Assembly: GCA_000023185.1 (NCBI GenBank)
Contig: CP001623.1
Span: forward strand, 248,001 to 312,000
Length of the DNA stretch: 64,000 bases
Direction of reading: 5' to 3'
From: Rhizobium leguminosarum bv. trifolii WSM1325
GTDB taxonomy: Bacteria > Pseudomonadota > Alphaproteobacteria > Rhizobiales > Rhizobiaceae
The translations under genes and the position numbers were made by a program. Within the stretch, counting starts at the first letter, position 1. Each line of letters starts with the position of its first letter. Shown here piece by piece: positions 18,092 through 27,590 of the stretch. The notes under the pieces were generated by a model. It worked only from the letters and a program-made list of their open reading frames with translations. It did no database searches and had not been told where the DNA came from.

Positions 18092-18869
18092 TCAAGCGTC
18101 AAAGCAGACTGCCCTGTTCCACCGGTTCGCCGGATTTGGACACGATTGTGGACCCGTATGTTCGCGGGACGAGATGATGAGCGCATCATTCGGTAACGGA
18201 CGGGCCAGCTCCTTGGCTTCTTCCCATGGCGCCCGCATCCAGGTGTCGGTCTCTTCTTCCGTCAGTAATAGGACCGGCATGGCCTTTTCATGGATTGGCT
18301 TCACCAGGTCGTTGGGATCCGTGGTCAAAAACCCATAAAGATCGTCGATGCTCAGGCCGTCCCTGACCTTTCGGACACTCTGCCATTGCGGCACATGGAT
18401 GCCAGCAAAGAACATCAGCGGCTTACTTTCATCGCGAGCGAACCAGGCGTTCGGCACATTGCCGCCTTGCTGCTGGCTGGCCGGATCCGGCTCGGCGAAA
18501 CTGGTGACCGGGACGAGGCATCTGTTTTCGACGCCGAACCATCGCTTCCAGTGCGGAAAACTGAGCTTGCGCACATTGGTCGTGCCGCGATCAGCCTCCA
18601 TGCGGACCAGTTCTTCGAGATCGAATGCCTTGCCTTTCGCCACAAGTTTCTCGGCCTTGGCTTTGGCCGCTCTCAAGTGCGAAGCGCGGCGAGGGCAGTC
18701 CCCAGCGCGCATGGACCAGTTGCTTCTTTCCGTCGGCGGTGTTGCGGACGATCGGCCCCATCTGATCGGGGTTCATCTGGTAGGCGGGCATCAGGTTGAT
18801 CAGGCTTTCGGCGTCCTGGGCCCATTTGGCGACCCAGTCCTTGTCTTCCATGCGATATAGGTTGCACAT
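18092..18869 (-). pseudogene. SRAP-domain (SOS response-associated peptidase) gene, frameshifted
   Basis: The reverse frame starts MCNLYRMEDKDWV, with the catalytic Cys2 of SRAP/YedK proteins, and runs through the conserved ARWGLPSPRFAL. Near 18670 it shifts frame and continues as KAKAEKLVAKGKAFDLEELV, then NRCLVPVTSFAEPD and KPLMFFAGIH, down to a stop at 18092. SRAP proteins crosslink to abasic sites in single-stranded DNA to shield them. The frame break disconnects the catalytic N-terminus from the rest, so the gene is probably dead unless the break is a sequencing error. Confidence 0.8.
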
Positions 18870-18932
18870 AGCAGGCCATCTGCTCCGCTTGAGCTCGAAT
18901 GGCGGACAATCTAGCGGATGGCGCTGATTTCG

Positions 18933-20010
18933 CTAGTCGAGCCGGAAGACGTCGGCATTGTCCTGCCGTTCGCGCAAGCCCTTGTAGGATGGATGGCGAA
19001 GTTTCCCGTCCGTTGTCCAGGCGCCAAACTCGATCTCGGCGATCAGCGTCGGCTGGACCCAGATGACGTCGGCACTTCCGGAATAGGGCAGGGGCGGCTG
19101 CTTTCGCTTTCATCGCAGCGTGTCCAGCATCTTCCGCAACCTGATGATTTCGGCTTGCCTGAAGCCCGTGCCGACGCTTCCGACGTGGACGAGGTCGGCA
19201 CCGCGGTAGGCGGCAAGCACCAACGAGCCGAAGCCGGCAGGGGACGCTGACGACTTCTCATAACCGACAATGAAGAATGCCTCGCTCTGGACGCATTTGA
19301 CTTTCACCTCCGGCCGGAACGATAAGGCCGGTCGAGGTGCTTGCCGACGATGCCTTCCAGGCCGAGACGGCAGATATGCTCCAGCAGGACGGCTGGTCCG
19401 GCATCGAGTGTTTCCGATAGCCTGACGGCGCCGACCTGGTCATTCCCTGGGGCGTTTAACGTGTCCTCGAGAAGGTGTCGGCGCGAACGGTATTCGACAC
19501 CGCGCAGATCGTGCCCGTCCAGATAGATAAGATCGAAAGCATAAAGGATGGCGTTAGAGGGCTGGTTGCCAGCTTGTTTGCCGGATGCGCGCAGCGATTG
19601 CTGCAGCAGCCCAAAATCCGGCCGCCCCTCTTCGTCGAGCACGACCGCCTCGCCGTCGATGATCATCGTCGCCGGCCCGAGCGCTCGGGCGGCCTGCTCT
19701 ATCGCCGGAAACCGATGCGTCCAGTCAAGCCGCCACGCGTGAGGATCCGGATCCCTTGCGGCTCGATATGAACGGCAAGGCGATAGCCATCCCATTTCAG
19801 TTCCCAGCTCCACTCGCTTCCCCTTGGGGGATGGGACTTCAATTGCGCCAGCGCGGGCTCGACGCGCTCGGGCATGGGATCGAACAGCAGCTGTGGTTGG
19901 GCTGGATTGCGCTTGCCTGTGACGATACCGACTTGTCCCCGCAATTCACACAAAGGGATTAGCGCTCGCAAACGCTCGGAAAAAAATCCACAGGTAGCTA
20001 TTGGGCTCAT
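18933..20010 (-). pseudogene. ATP-dependent DNA ligase (LigD ligase-domain type), multiply frameshifted
   Basis: Reverse-strand fragments in different frames line up into one LigD-like ligase: LLFDPMPERVEPALAQLK and the nucleotidyl-transfer motif WSWELKWDGYRLAVHI (K is the adenylated lysine), then IIDGEAVVLDEEGRPDFGLL, AFDLIYLDGHDL, GLEGIVGKHLDRPYRSGR, KVKCVQSEAFFIVGYEKS, and an end reading GAWTTDGKLRHPSYKGLR with a stop at 18933-18935. At least three frame breaks are needed to join them. Such ligases work in Ku-dependent end joining; no ku gene is seen nearby. Confidence 0.85.
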
Positions 20011-20315
20011 TCCCTTCGGTATTCTGCCGATTTCTAATGTTCAGGATAATATTCCCATCCCTCCGGTTGCTTGGCTCTTTAAATGGGTCGGAACAGCACA
20101 CGCCTGCGCCCGCGCCATCAGGCGCGAAACGGTCATCGTGCCTTCAGGTGAGACCGTCCGTGCCGTCGAGAAGCTGCCGAGATCGTTGCTGCGCCTTCCC
20201 GGCGGGACGATTCTGTCGCCGAAGTCTAAGCCAGCGCACTTCACGTCCGAGGACACCGGGCCACAATCAAGCAGCTGCGCACAGCAAAGTACGTTCAGGG
20301 AGTATAACGAACTGG

Positions 20316-20603
20316 CTAACCTTTGGTGAAGTCGCTTAAGAAATTGTCAATTTCGTCGATCGGCTGCGGTCCGGGATCGGAAGGTAACTTGGCGCCCCTG
20401 GCAAGCGCACGCCGTTTGAGTTCGGAAGCTTGTTCTCGCAGGAACGCAAGATACCGTTCCCGAACCTCTTGCATTTCAATATCGCCGGCAATCCATTGTT
20501 CGATCCATACGAGGAAACGCGGATCCTCCTCCGTCGGCAATCCCGCGCGACGGAGACGATCAAAGGCTTTTTGCGCGGCAAGGCGTCGTTGTTCGCTCTT
20601 CAT
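20316..20603 (-). CDS. small hypothetical protein, possibly antitoxin-like
   Basis: From ATG 20603 the reverse frame encodes 95 residues, highly charged and helical (MKSEQRRLAAQKAFDRLRRA, RERYLAFLREQASELKRRAL). The segment RAGLPTEEDPRFLVWIEQWI with GDIEMQEVRERYL faintly resembles VbhA-type antitoxin domains, but no Fic partner is present. AAAGG lies very close to the ATG. I treat it as a real small gene of unknown role. Confidence 0.5.
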   Translation of the reverse strand: MKSEQRRLAAQKAFDRLRRAGLPTEEDPRFLVWIEQWIAGDIEMQEVRERYLAFLREQASELKRRALARGAKLPSDPGPQPIDEIDNFLSDFTKG

Positions 20604-21044
20604 AACCTTTGCTAATATCCGATTCGGCAAAAGAAAACGTGGCCGACATCTCCGGCGAACCGTAAGCGAAAATCCGCCTACGCCGCACACATTCTGATTT
20701 GCATCCGTTGCACCCCTTCCGTGAAGACCTCGTCTGTTGGTCGAAAAGAGCTGGGATCATTGCTAAGTCAATTCGATCGCCGCCAAAATGAAAACCAGGT
20801 ATCCCACTTTGGGCAGATCACCAAAACGGCCGCCGGTGTCGTCCGTTCAGTATCGGAACTTGATCGAACTCGGGTCTGCTACCGTCCGATTCAGAACACG
20901 ATCAGGCTTTTTGGATCACGCTTTCGCTGCGGGTATTCCGCAGACTTCCAGAGCTACCGCAGGTCGCATCGCCGCGTGTCTTCTAAGCAAAACGCGTCGC
21001 GCGTCCGTGAAGACGTCTCATAACATGACCTCTGGATTTGGCGC

Positions 21045-21269
21045 TTATGCGCCGCCAAAACGGCGAAGCATGGAATTGAGCCTATCGTTCTCCTCACGGA
21101 ACTTCACGAGCATGAGCCGTTTCAGATGGCGATTTTCAGCTTCAAGATCAGCCAGCTCTTTCTCCGAGCCGTCCTGATGATGCGGCAGCGTAAACTTAAC
21201 TCTGTGAAAACAAGATCTGGGAGTGAGGCTTTGGTTCGTTCGGCGCGAAGGCGGGCGATTTGGCGCCAT
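21045..21269 (-). pseudogene. SyrB-like C-terminal coiled-coil remnant
   Basis: The end of this reverse frame, KELADLEAENRHLKRLMLVK and ENDRLNSMLRRFGGA, resembles the C-terminal leucine-rich coil shared by SyrB-like proteins, two of which occur at 31.7-32.8 kb. The upstream part of the frame has no protein-like character, so this is probably a truncated copy. Confidence 0.45.
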
Positions 21270-21578
21270 GCTTGGATGGCAGTTGCTCGCAATTCTCGAT
21301 GGTGGTGGATGGAATATCGTGGCGGGTGGGAACGAGCGTCTGACGGCTTAGGAAATAGCCCGCGTTAGGGAATTGAAATTCGGCATGTGCAGCGACGCCT
21401 TCGCTTTGGCGAGGAGTCCCCTTCCGGCGCGCAAAGCGAAGGTCCGCGCAACGGCTGGATTTGCAAGCTATGGAGAGAAATCATGTCGGAAAATCCGCAT
21501 ATGGCCGATATTTGAACATGAATTACCAGGGAAAACAAAGCGTGTTGCAATCTCTGCACAGAAAGCGGATAATTGGAC
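21270..21578. other. intergenic region upstream of the AbiE operon
   Basis: About 310 bases with no recognisable gene. It must hold the promoter of the toxin-antitoxin operon that follows; AbiEi antitoxins usually bind inverted repeats here, but I could not pick a convincing pair by eye. Confidence 0.35.
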
Positions 21579-22406
21579 ATGATTTACGATAAACGGGCCG
21601 TGCTTTCCGCCTATACATCAAACTTGCTCTCCCAGGGGAGGGTGGTTTTTGATGGCCGAGAGGCGATCGAAGCGCTGGGCATCAATCGTGGCGCGTTCCT
21701 GGACTCAGCCGAGCGTTTGCAGCGTCGAAAACTACTCCTCAACCCGCGCCACGACTTCTATATCGTGGTCCCTCCACAATTCATGTCATTGGGCGCTCCG
21801 CCACCAACCTGGTACATTGACGCGCTGATGCGCCATGAGGGGAATTCCTATTACGTCGGTCTGCTTAAGGCTGCCGAACTGCACGGTGCCACGCATCAGG
21901 CCGTGATGGAGTTTCAAGTCGTGGCGGCCAAACGGCTCCCCAAGATCAAGGCCGGTCGCAACCGCTTCGTCTTCTACTACCGAAAGGATATGGAGACCGT
22001 CGCCGCGGGCGTTGTTGACAAGAAAACCGAGACGGGTTCGATGAGAGTGTCGTCACCAGCTCTCACAGCGCTCGACATTCTGCGGTATTCTCATGGCGCC
22101 GGCGGTCTTGATAACATCTTCACTGTCCTCAGGGATATCGCGCCGCAGATTGATTTCGAAAGCCTGACCAACCTGTCGCGCGTCACCGAACGGCCGGTCG
22201 TGCAGCGCCTCGGCTACCTTCTCGACAGGCTGGGTCACGGCCCACGCCTGGCGTCGATGCGTACCGCCTTGGAAGACCGCGGCAACCTGCCCTGGACGGA
22301 GCTGGACCGCAAAGAAGCCGGCGATCCCGACTTTTCTACTGAAGTGCTCGAGCGCGACCCGCGTTGGCGGGTCATCGTCCGCCGCTATCCGGAGGCCGAT
22401 GAATGA
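21579..22406 (+). CDS. type IV toxin-antitoxin system antitoxin, AbiEi family
   Basis: This protein of about 275 residues has an N-terminal winged helix (YTSNLLSQGRVVFDGREAIE, LGINRGAFLDSAERLQRR), then the AbiEi core YYVGLLKAAELHGATHQAVM and VVAAKRLPKIKAGRNRFVFY, and the SPALTALDILRYSHGAGGLD block. AbiEi represses its own operon and offsets the AbiEii nucleotidyltransferase. ATG 21579 was chosen; a TTG at 21573 is possible. It overlaps the toxin gene by 4 bases. Confidence 0.87.
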   Translation: MIYDKRAVLSAYTSNLLSQGRVVFDGREAIEALGINRGAFLDSAERLQRRKLLLNPRHDFYIVVPPQFMSLGAPPPTWYIDALMRHEGNSYYVGLLKAAELHGATHQAVMEFQVVAAKRLPKIKAGRNRFVFYYRKDMETVAAGVVDKKTETGSMRVSSPALTALDILRYSHGAGGLDNIFTVLRDIAPQIDFESLTNLSRVTERPVVQRLGYLLDRLGHGPRLASMRTALEDRGNLPWTELDRKEAGDPDFSTEVLERDPRWRVIVRRYPEADE

Positions 22407-23170
22407 TACCAGCTCAGAATTTTGTCGCGTGGGGCAATGTCGCGCCTTGGGCCGATCAACGTCAGATCGAACAGGATCTGATTATCAGCCGGGCGGTGGT
22501 CGCGATATTCACCGACCCCTTCTTGCGCGAAGCCTTGAGGTTTCGCGGCGGCACAGCCCTCAACAAACTGCACTTCCCGGCTCCGCTGCGCCACTCGGAA
22601 GACATTGATCTCATGCGCACAGCGGTCGGGCCGATCGGTCCGGTCCTGGACGCCTTGCGTGTCGTTCTCGAGCCGTGGCTTGGACACGGTCAGTACGAGT
22701 CAAGTCCGGTCGCACCGAAGTTGAAATTCCGGATTGAGGCCGAGGACGGCGGCGGCGTCCCCATCCGCCTCAAGGTCGAAACCAACATCAGCGAGATCGA
22801 AGCGTATGATCCGCCGATCGACTTGCCGTTTGGCGTGGCCAATCCATGGTTCACCGGGAATGCGTCCGTCCCGACATTCTCCCGTGAGGAAATGTTGGCC
22901 ACCAAGTTGCGCGCGCTGCTGCAGCGGGAGAAGGGTCGCGATCTCTGTGACCTGGCGCATGGCCTGGAGACGTTTGAGGGCCTGAATGTGGAGAAAGTGG
23001 CTGATTATTTTGGCCGCTACGTCGCACTTTCGGGCCAGATCATCACGCGGGCACAGGCTGAGCAACGGATGTTCGCGAAGCTTGCCCGGCCGCGCTTTCT
23101 GACCGACATGCAGCCACTGCTTCCGACACAGCAGGCCGAAGCGCTGACCGACCAAACGACCCTCCAGTAA
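22403..23170 (+). CDS. nucleotidyltransferase AbiEii toxin, prematurely stopped
   Basis: The AbiEii/AbiGii fold is clear: FRGGTALNKLHF with the GG-T motif, then HSEDIDLMRT, whose two Asp residues bind metal, and a later EEMLATKLRALLQREKGRDL. AbiEii toxins block growth by nucleotidylating an RNA or tRNA target and act in phage abortive infection. At 23168 a TAA stops the frame, but the same frame stays open for 30 more codons to 23263 and reads AAFIERLPGDTWLRTAEMRR, which looks like the normal end of the family. A nonsense change has probably clipped the last 30 or so residues; activity is uncertain. Confidence 0.85.
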   Translation: MIPAQNFVAWGNVAPWADQRQIEQDLIISRAVVAIFTDPFLREALRFRGGTALNKLHFPAPLRHSEDIDLMRTAVGPIGPVLDALRVVLEPWLGHGQYESSPVAPKLKFRIEAEDGGGVPIRLKVETNISEIEAYDPPIDLPFGVANPWFTGNASVPTFSREEMLATKLRALLQREKGRDLCDLAHGLETFEGLNVEKVADYFGRYVALSGQIITRAQAEQRMFAKLARPRFLTDMQPLLPTQQAEALTDQTTLQ

Positions 23171-23546
23171 TTTACTAGCGTTTTTGCGGCATTCATCGAA
23201 CGCTTGCCCGGTGACACGTGGTTACGCACCGCTGAAATGCGCAGGCGCTTCGGCGTGGTGTAGAGATATGAATTGGAACGATGGCGGCTAGGTGGCCCGG
23301 GATGAGCGACGGAACGAGAGAAGAGGAGCCGCCGACGCACTATTCTCGCCACTATCAAGCGACAATCTGCCACGGCTTGGGATCCGGGTTACACTTAGGC
23401 TATCGTCGTGGTCGCCGCGCTCAACGAATCCACAAGGGCAATCGCCCGACCGACACTCTTCCGCATGACAGACGCCTCTGTCGCATGCAGTGGCTGTCGA
23501 TTTTTTATTCCGAGCAGTTCAGCAAGTTTACCGAAATACCGAAGCG

Positions 23547-24248
23547 CTATTGAGAAGGAACTGGAAAGTCTAATACTTTGTCCGTGTAGCTTTCGACCAA
23601 GGCGCTAAACGGCGTGCCGTCTCGAAGTTTCAGTACGGCACGATGTTCGAGCAGGAACGGCGGCAGGCTAAGGGAACTTGTTTCATGAGCTGTTAAGCCG
23701 TCCATGTCCCAGCCTTCGGATAGAGGGGACCAGAGCAACGTGGCAGACAGGTTTGTGCGAGTGAAATTAAGAGCCTGAACGGCTCTCCCAAACGCGATAT
23801 CGCTGGTCTTCAAAGCCTGATTCATCTCTGCAGTTAATTTTGCGGGTACATACCAATTGTCGGCTTCCGACAAGACGCGGTCGCCGCAGACCAGGCGGAC
23901 GCGGCGATAAGCGATCAGCTCACCGGGTCCGACGGTCAGAAGTTCACGGATGTGCTCATCGGCCGGCTTGTCTTGCCCGCCCACACGCTGAGCTACAATC
24001 TTAGAACCTTCCGGTGCGAGCTTGTGCGCGGCGCACCAGCGATCAAGGGTCAACGTAGCACTGGCGTTACTCAGGAGATTGGCATTCAAGGTCTGAAGGA
24101 CCGCAAGCGCTTCCACTCGAGATGTCGGCGAGTTCAGCCACTGAGACCCTATAGACGGTTCTTTCGCAATTGCGATCTGGGTGCCCAGCACAATGGCAGT
24201 CGCCGCAAGTGCGGCGATGCGAAAGCGTTTCGAAGAACAAAATGACAC
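23547..24248 (-). CDS. secreted hypothetical protein, chorismate lyase/UTRA-like fold
   Basis: A signal peptide (FRIAALAATAIVLGTQIAIA) precedes a mature region with TLDRWCAAHKL, ELIAYRRVRLVCGDRVLSEA and FLLEHRAVLKLRDGTPFSAL then VESY. That order (charged Arg-Arg, then an HR... E-S-Y end) is reminiscent of the chorismate lyase/UTRA fold, so it may be a periplasmic ligand-binding protein. GTG 24248 is preferred because AAAGGA lies 10 bases before it; a TTG at 24293 is the alternative. No partner genes are visible. Confidence 0.6.
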   Translation of the reverse strand: MSFCSSKRFRIAALAATAIVLGTQIAIAKEPSIGSQWLNSPTSRVEALAVLQTLNANLLSNASATLTLDRWCAAHKLAPEGSKIVAQRVGGQDKPADEHIRELLTVGPGELIAYRRVRLVCGDRVLSEADNWYVPAKLTAEMNQALKTSDIAFGRAVQALNFTRTNLSATLLWSPLSEGWDMDGLTAHETSSLSLPPFLLEHRAVLKLRDGTPFSALVESYTDKVLDFPVPSQ

Positions 24249-24376
24249 GGAGAACGAATCCTTTCTGCAGTAAATTTGACTTCTGCGCGTCAAATTTCCT
24301 TGATTTTGGCAGGCGCGCGCGGTGTCAGCGTATTTGATGCCAGCAGCAAGATTTGAACTGCGCCTTGCGGTACCGT

Positions 24377-24511
24377 TTAACGGTCGGGTTCCCGATAGAC
24401 TTTCTTACCAACTTCCGATGTCCTGCCGTGCTGGTTCACACCTGTTGAAGCCTGTGTGCGCGAGCCGTCCTTTGCTTGCGTCGCATCAAGGTCGTCCATG
24501 ATATCCTCCAT
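24377..24511 (-). CDS. small hypothetical ORF, possibly the end of a decayed gene
   Basis: ATG 24511 begins a 44-residue protein-like frame (MEDIMDDLDATQAKDGSRTQ to KKVYREPDR). The same frame is open upstream to about 24660 and also looks like protein (FEIHVYRVSIFQDGSAGSVA), yet contains no ATG, GTG or TTG. Either the original start was lost or it follows the neighbouring gene at 24670 by frameshift. Unrecognised. Confidence 0.35.
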   Translation of the reverse strand: MEDIMDDLDATQAKDGSRTQASTGVNQHGRTSEVGKKVYREPDR

Positions 24512-24669
24512 CCGCTCGCCGACCTGTTGTTGGAATTTGCAGCCGTTGGCGACTGAGCCGGCGCTTCCATCCTGGAATATGGAAACCCGATAGACGTGGA
24601 TTTCAAATGAGGAACATGGCGGCCGTTCCGAAACCTCCTCATCAAATATCGTAACTCTCGCTTAACGGT

Positions 24670-24909
24670 TTAGCGCCTTTGTCGCCCCTCCCTCATTGCG
24701 GAATGTTCATATAGCTGGAGCGGACAAAATAGCTCGCAACCGACAGCAAAATCGAGGAGCAATTGTTGGAAAAAGGTTTTCTTTGTCGACGCAGAGCCCT
24801 CCTTCCGGTCGAGTGACAATTGTAGACCAGGCAGCGATACGCCGTCGATGGTTGCCAACCGCAGATGCGAGTAGCCAAGACGCTTCTCTGATTTCTTTTG
24901 GTGACCCAT
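24670..24909 (-). CDS. small hypothetical protein
   Basis: ATG 24909 is preceded by AAGGAG nine bases away, a strong ribosome site. The 79-residue product is basic at its start (MGHQKKSEKRLGYSHLRLAT) and has a central hydrophobic stretch (FFQQLLLDFAVGCELFCPLQ). No family is recognised. The open frame at 24377-24660 lies directly downstream on the same strand. Confidence 0.5.
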   Translation of the reverse strand: MGHQKKSEKRLGYSHLRLATIDGVSLPGLQLSLDRKEGSASTKKTFFQQLLLDFAVGCELFCPLQLYEHSAMREGRQRR

Positions 24910-25839
24910 GTCGTCGTGCTCCTTGTGCAAGCCTCCCGACGATGACGTCGCCGGCAAGATTTCAGCATTCATGAAAAAATAGCTTGCCTGTTACACTATC
25001 GTAACTCCTCACAACAGGACACTTGATGAAAACGACAAACAACGCAACAGGTGTGGCGGGTATATTTTAAAGTATATCGTCTCAAGATTGGCCGGTGGTA
25101 CGTTAACTTGCCGGAAGCCGTGAGTTATAGAATAAATTATTGTATATATTACTATATATATCGCACTCCATGTCTTTGGCGGTCGCATGAAATGGCAGCT
25201 CTCTAACGGCTACGGCAAACGCTCGCTGATCGAAAAGGCAATCGGGCGATAAAAGTCCATCATCGGGCGGCGATTCGGGGCAGTCGCGGCCTGGTCGGGA
25301 GACTGAAGGCGTCATCGGCTGCCGTTCTCAATCGCATGCTTGACTATGCACGCCCAAAATCCCTCCGCCGCAAGGCACCGCGGCATGATCAGCCGTTTCA
25401 ATGATCCCCCATCAGTTCAATTCCAGATCCGTGCACCAACGCCCGGGACGGCTTGAATGCGGTCGTCGCCGATCGCCTTCGTAGAGTTTGCTGTCTCAAT
25501 GCATCACTTCTTTTCGGAGCTTAAAGCGGCCGTGGAGAGGAACGCGCGGAACTCAACCGTCGTTCAAGAAGTCCGAAGCTGACGCTGAAAGAGTCGTCGT
25601 GGCAGGTGCACGGCCATCATTTTTACGCCTTGTGTAATTGTACAATCTATCGCCAGCGATTGGACGTGGTCATGAAAATTGCATCGACAAATGGAGATGA
25701 CAATGCCAATGACATATCCAGAGAGGTCTGCGCCGGAGCCAGGAGCTCTGCGAGAGTGTAGACTTGCCGCCTCGACCGGCCCAATTCAGCGAATGCCCGC
25801 TCCATTGCGGCACCGCCGCTCGTGAATCTCTCCTGCGAT
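24910..25839. other. gene-poor, partly AT-rich region
   Basis: Over 900 bases hold no gene I can support. Around 25060-25165 the sequence is AT-rich with small palindromes (ATATTTTAAAGTATAT near 25060 and a run of TATATA near 25143-25161). The rest contains short open frames only, including a reverse frame ending IQAVPGVGARIWN near 25420 that may be a gene relic. Confidence 0.4.
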
Positions 25840-25857
25840 TGACCTGCCACTGAACTT

Positions 25858-26787
25858 TCATCCAGCGGCGGTTAGAGCCTCGGCGGCTTTGAATACGCCA
25901 AATGGCGCGGTGTGAGCAACCGGCGGAAACGCGAAGCTTTCATCTTGCGCAGCGTTGGAGCCGGTTGCGGCGATGGTCCCGGCATAGTCTGCCGGGGTCT
26001 GATATCCGAGCGATGAGTGCGGCCGGAAATGGTTATAATCCTCAGCCCATTCAGCGATGGCGCTGCGGGCATGATCGAGGCCGAAGAAGAGGCTCTCGTT
26101 GAGCAACTCGTCGCGCATGCGACCGTTGAAACTCTCGACATAGCCGTTCTGCATTGGCTTTCCCGGCGCGATGTAGTGCCACTCGACCTTGTGATCCTTC
26201 GACCAGGCAAGAATGGCATTCGAGGTGAATTCGGTGCCGTTGTCGGAGACAATCATGTCAGGCTTGCCGCGTCGTTCGATCAGCGTCGTCAGTTCCCGAG
26301 CAACACGGCGACCGGAGATCGACGTGTCGGGGATTGCCGCCAGGCATTCGCGCGTCACATCATCGACAACGTTTAGCACCCGGAAGCGTCTACCGCAGGC
26401 AAACTGGTCGTGGACGAAATCCAGCGACCAGCGGGCATTGGCCTTCGCTTCGACCAGGATCGGCGCACGCGTGCCGACAGCACGCCGACGGGCCTTTCGC
26501 TTGCGAACGGAAAGCCCTTCCTCGCGATAAAGACGGTATATGCGATTGACCCCGGACGGCTCTCCGTCTCGCCGAAGCAGGATGAATAGCCGCCGGTAGC
26601 CGAAACGCCGTCGCTCATTAGCGAGGTCACGCAGCTTCGCTCGCAGATCGACCTCCGGCGGTCGATTGGACCGATAACGGATCGTCTTGCGGTCGGCGGA
26701 TACGATCTGGCAGGCCCGCCGTTCCGAAAGACCCATGACGGCCTTCAGATGCGTGACGGCTTCACGCTTGGCGGCAGGCCCTACCAT
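25858..26787 (-). CDS. IS3-family transposase OrfB (DDE integrase domain)
   Basis: The 309-residue product has the HTH_21 region (RREGEPSGVN-like [20 protein letters not shown]), then the DDE core: [25 protein letters not shown] and the glutamate in [13 protein letters not shown], ending [17 protein letters not shown]. It is expressed mainly as an OrfAB fusion through -1 slippage at the A7 run at 26787-26793. It appears intact. Confidence 0.92.
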   Translation of the reverse strand: MVGPAAKREAVTHLKAVMGLSERRACQIVSADRKTIRYRSNRPPEVDLRAKLRDLANERRRFGYRRLFILLRRDGEPSGVNRIYRLYREEGLSVRKRKARRRAVGTRAPILVEAKANARWSLDFVHDQFACGRRFRVLNVVDDVTRECLAAIPDTSISGRRVARELTTLIERRGKPDMIVSDNGTEFTSNAILAWSKDHKVEWHYIAPGKPMQNGYVESFNGRMRDELLNESLFFGLDHARSAIAEWAEDYNHFRPHSSLGYQTPADYAGTIAATGSNAAQDESFAFPPVAHTAPFGVFKAAEALTAAG

Positions 26788-27047
26788 TTTTTTGCAAGAA
26801 GCTCGCGGAGCGCGGCTGCATCAAGCATCTGTTCGGCCAACAGCTTCTTCAGCCTGGTATTCTCGTCCTCAAGCGCCTTCAGCCGCTTCGCCTCGGAGAC
26901 TTCCATGCCGCCATATTTGGCTTTCCAGTTATAAAACGTCGCTTCTGAAATCCCGTGCTTGCGGCAGAGGTCGGCCGCCTTCGCGCCAGCCTCCTGCTCC
27001 TTCAGCACACCGATAATCTGCTCTTCCGTAAATCTCTGCTTCTTCAT
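26781..27047 (-). CDS. IS3-family OrfA (helix-turn-helix)
   Basis: This 88-residue OrfA begins [20 protein letters not shown], has a helix-turn-helix ([20 protein letters not shown]) and a leucine zipper ([20 protein letters not shown]). The A7 run near its stop allows ribosomes to shift to orfB. It alone regulates transposition; the fused protein catalyses it. Confidence 0.92.
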   Translation of the reverse strand: MKKQRFTEEQIIGVLKEQEAGAKAADLCRKHGISEATFYNWKAKYGGMEVSEAKRLKALEDENTRLKKLLAEQMLDAAALRELLAKKW

Positions 27048-27110
27048 TCGTCCGTCCCTTAATAGGCCGGACTCTAATCCATTCTGGAGGAAATTCTCAG
27101 TGGCAGGTCA

Positions 27111-27590
27111 CCATCGCATTCGATATTCCAGAAAATCGCGGGACTGATGGGATTCTCTCATTCACGGCGACGATTCTTTCAAGAATGAGAGACTTCACAA
27201 ACAACGATGAATGGACCTCAAAACGAAATAGATAGAAGCTTGCCAAACTTCGTCACGTTGACTCGCGATCACGCGAAACTGACGGAGAGATTGGACAATA
27301 TGGCATGTGTCGGGTTTGCATCATTGTGGTGTCCTAAAGAAAGACCCACGACATTGGCGCTGTTGGAGACTGGGCACTTAAGTCATCAAATCAGGCACCA
27401 AAGAATTTGGGATTCGCGCGAGTCTATGTAGCGGCGAAGGAGAGGCTAGTCGTCAGCATCGAGATTGTCTTGATATCTTATGGAGATGTTCGGCCTTTTT
27501 CTGGCGGCCCTGGTAATTGTTTTCGGCCAGCGTGCTGAAAACCCGGCGTGAGGAGGGTGCAGCCGGGCACCGCTTTGTGGAGGAAGTAAA
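27111..27590. other. region between IS3 element and binding-protein gene
   Basis: No full gene is recognised. Just before the binding-protein gene a short frame (27480-27551) reads MEMFGLFLAALVIVFGQRAE and stops; its hydrophobic run could be the tail of a lost permease, but this is speculative. TGGAGGAAG at 27571-27579 or so is the ribosome site of the next gene. Confidence 0.35.

Larger units (their letters stand above)
25840..27110 (-). mobile_element. IS3-family insertion sequence (IS407-like), 1271 bp
   Basis: Terminal inverted repeats TGACCTGCCACTGA are identical at both ends (25840-25853 and, inverted, 27097-27110). Inside lie orfA and orfB on the minus strand, overlapping by 7 bases at a run of seven A, a classic -1 frameshift site that makes the fused transposase. 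Size and layout fit IS3. No matching 3-4 bp target duplication is seen (CGAT on the left, CCAT on the right), so flanks may have rearranged. Confidence 0.9.

Noticed and set aside
19874..20329. Plus-strand open frame beside the ligase relic
   Set aside because: Part overlaps the reverse-strand ligase, and the rest (about 20080-20310) has some protein-like character but no start, domain or ribosome site that I can support.
25836..27114. Target duplication for the IS3 element
   Set aside because: The flanking bases (CGAT and CCAT) do not match, so no duplication is claimed although the inverted repeats are perfect.
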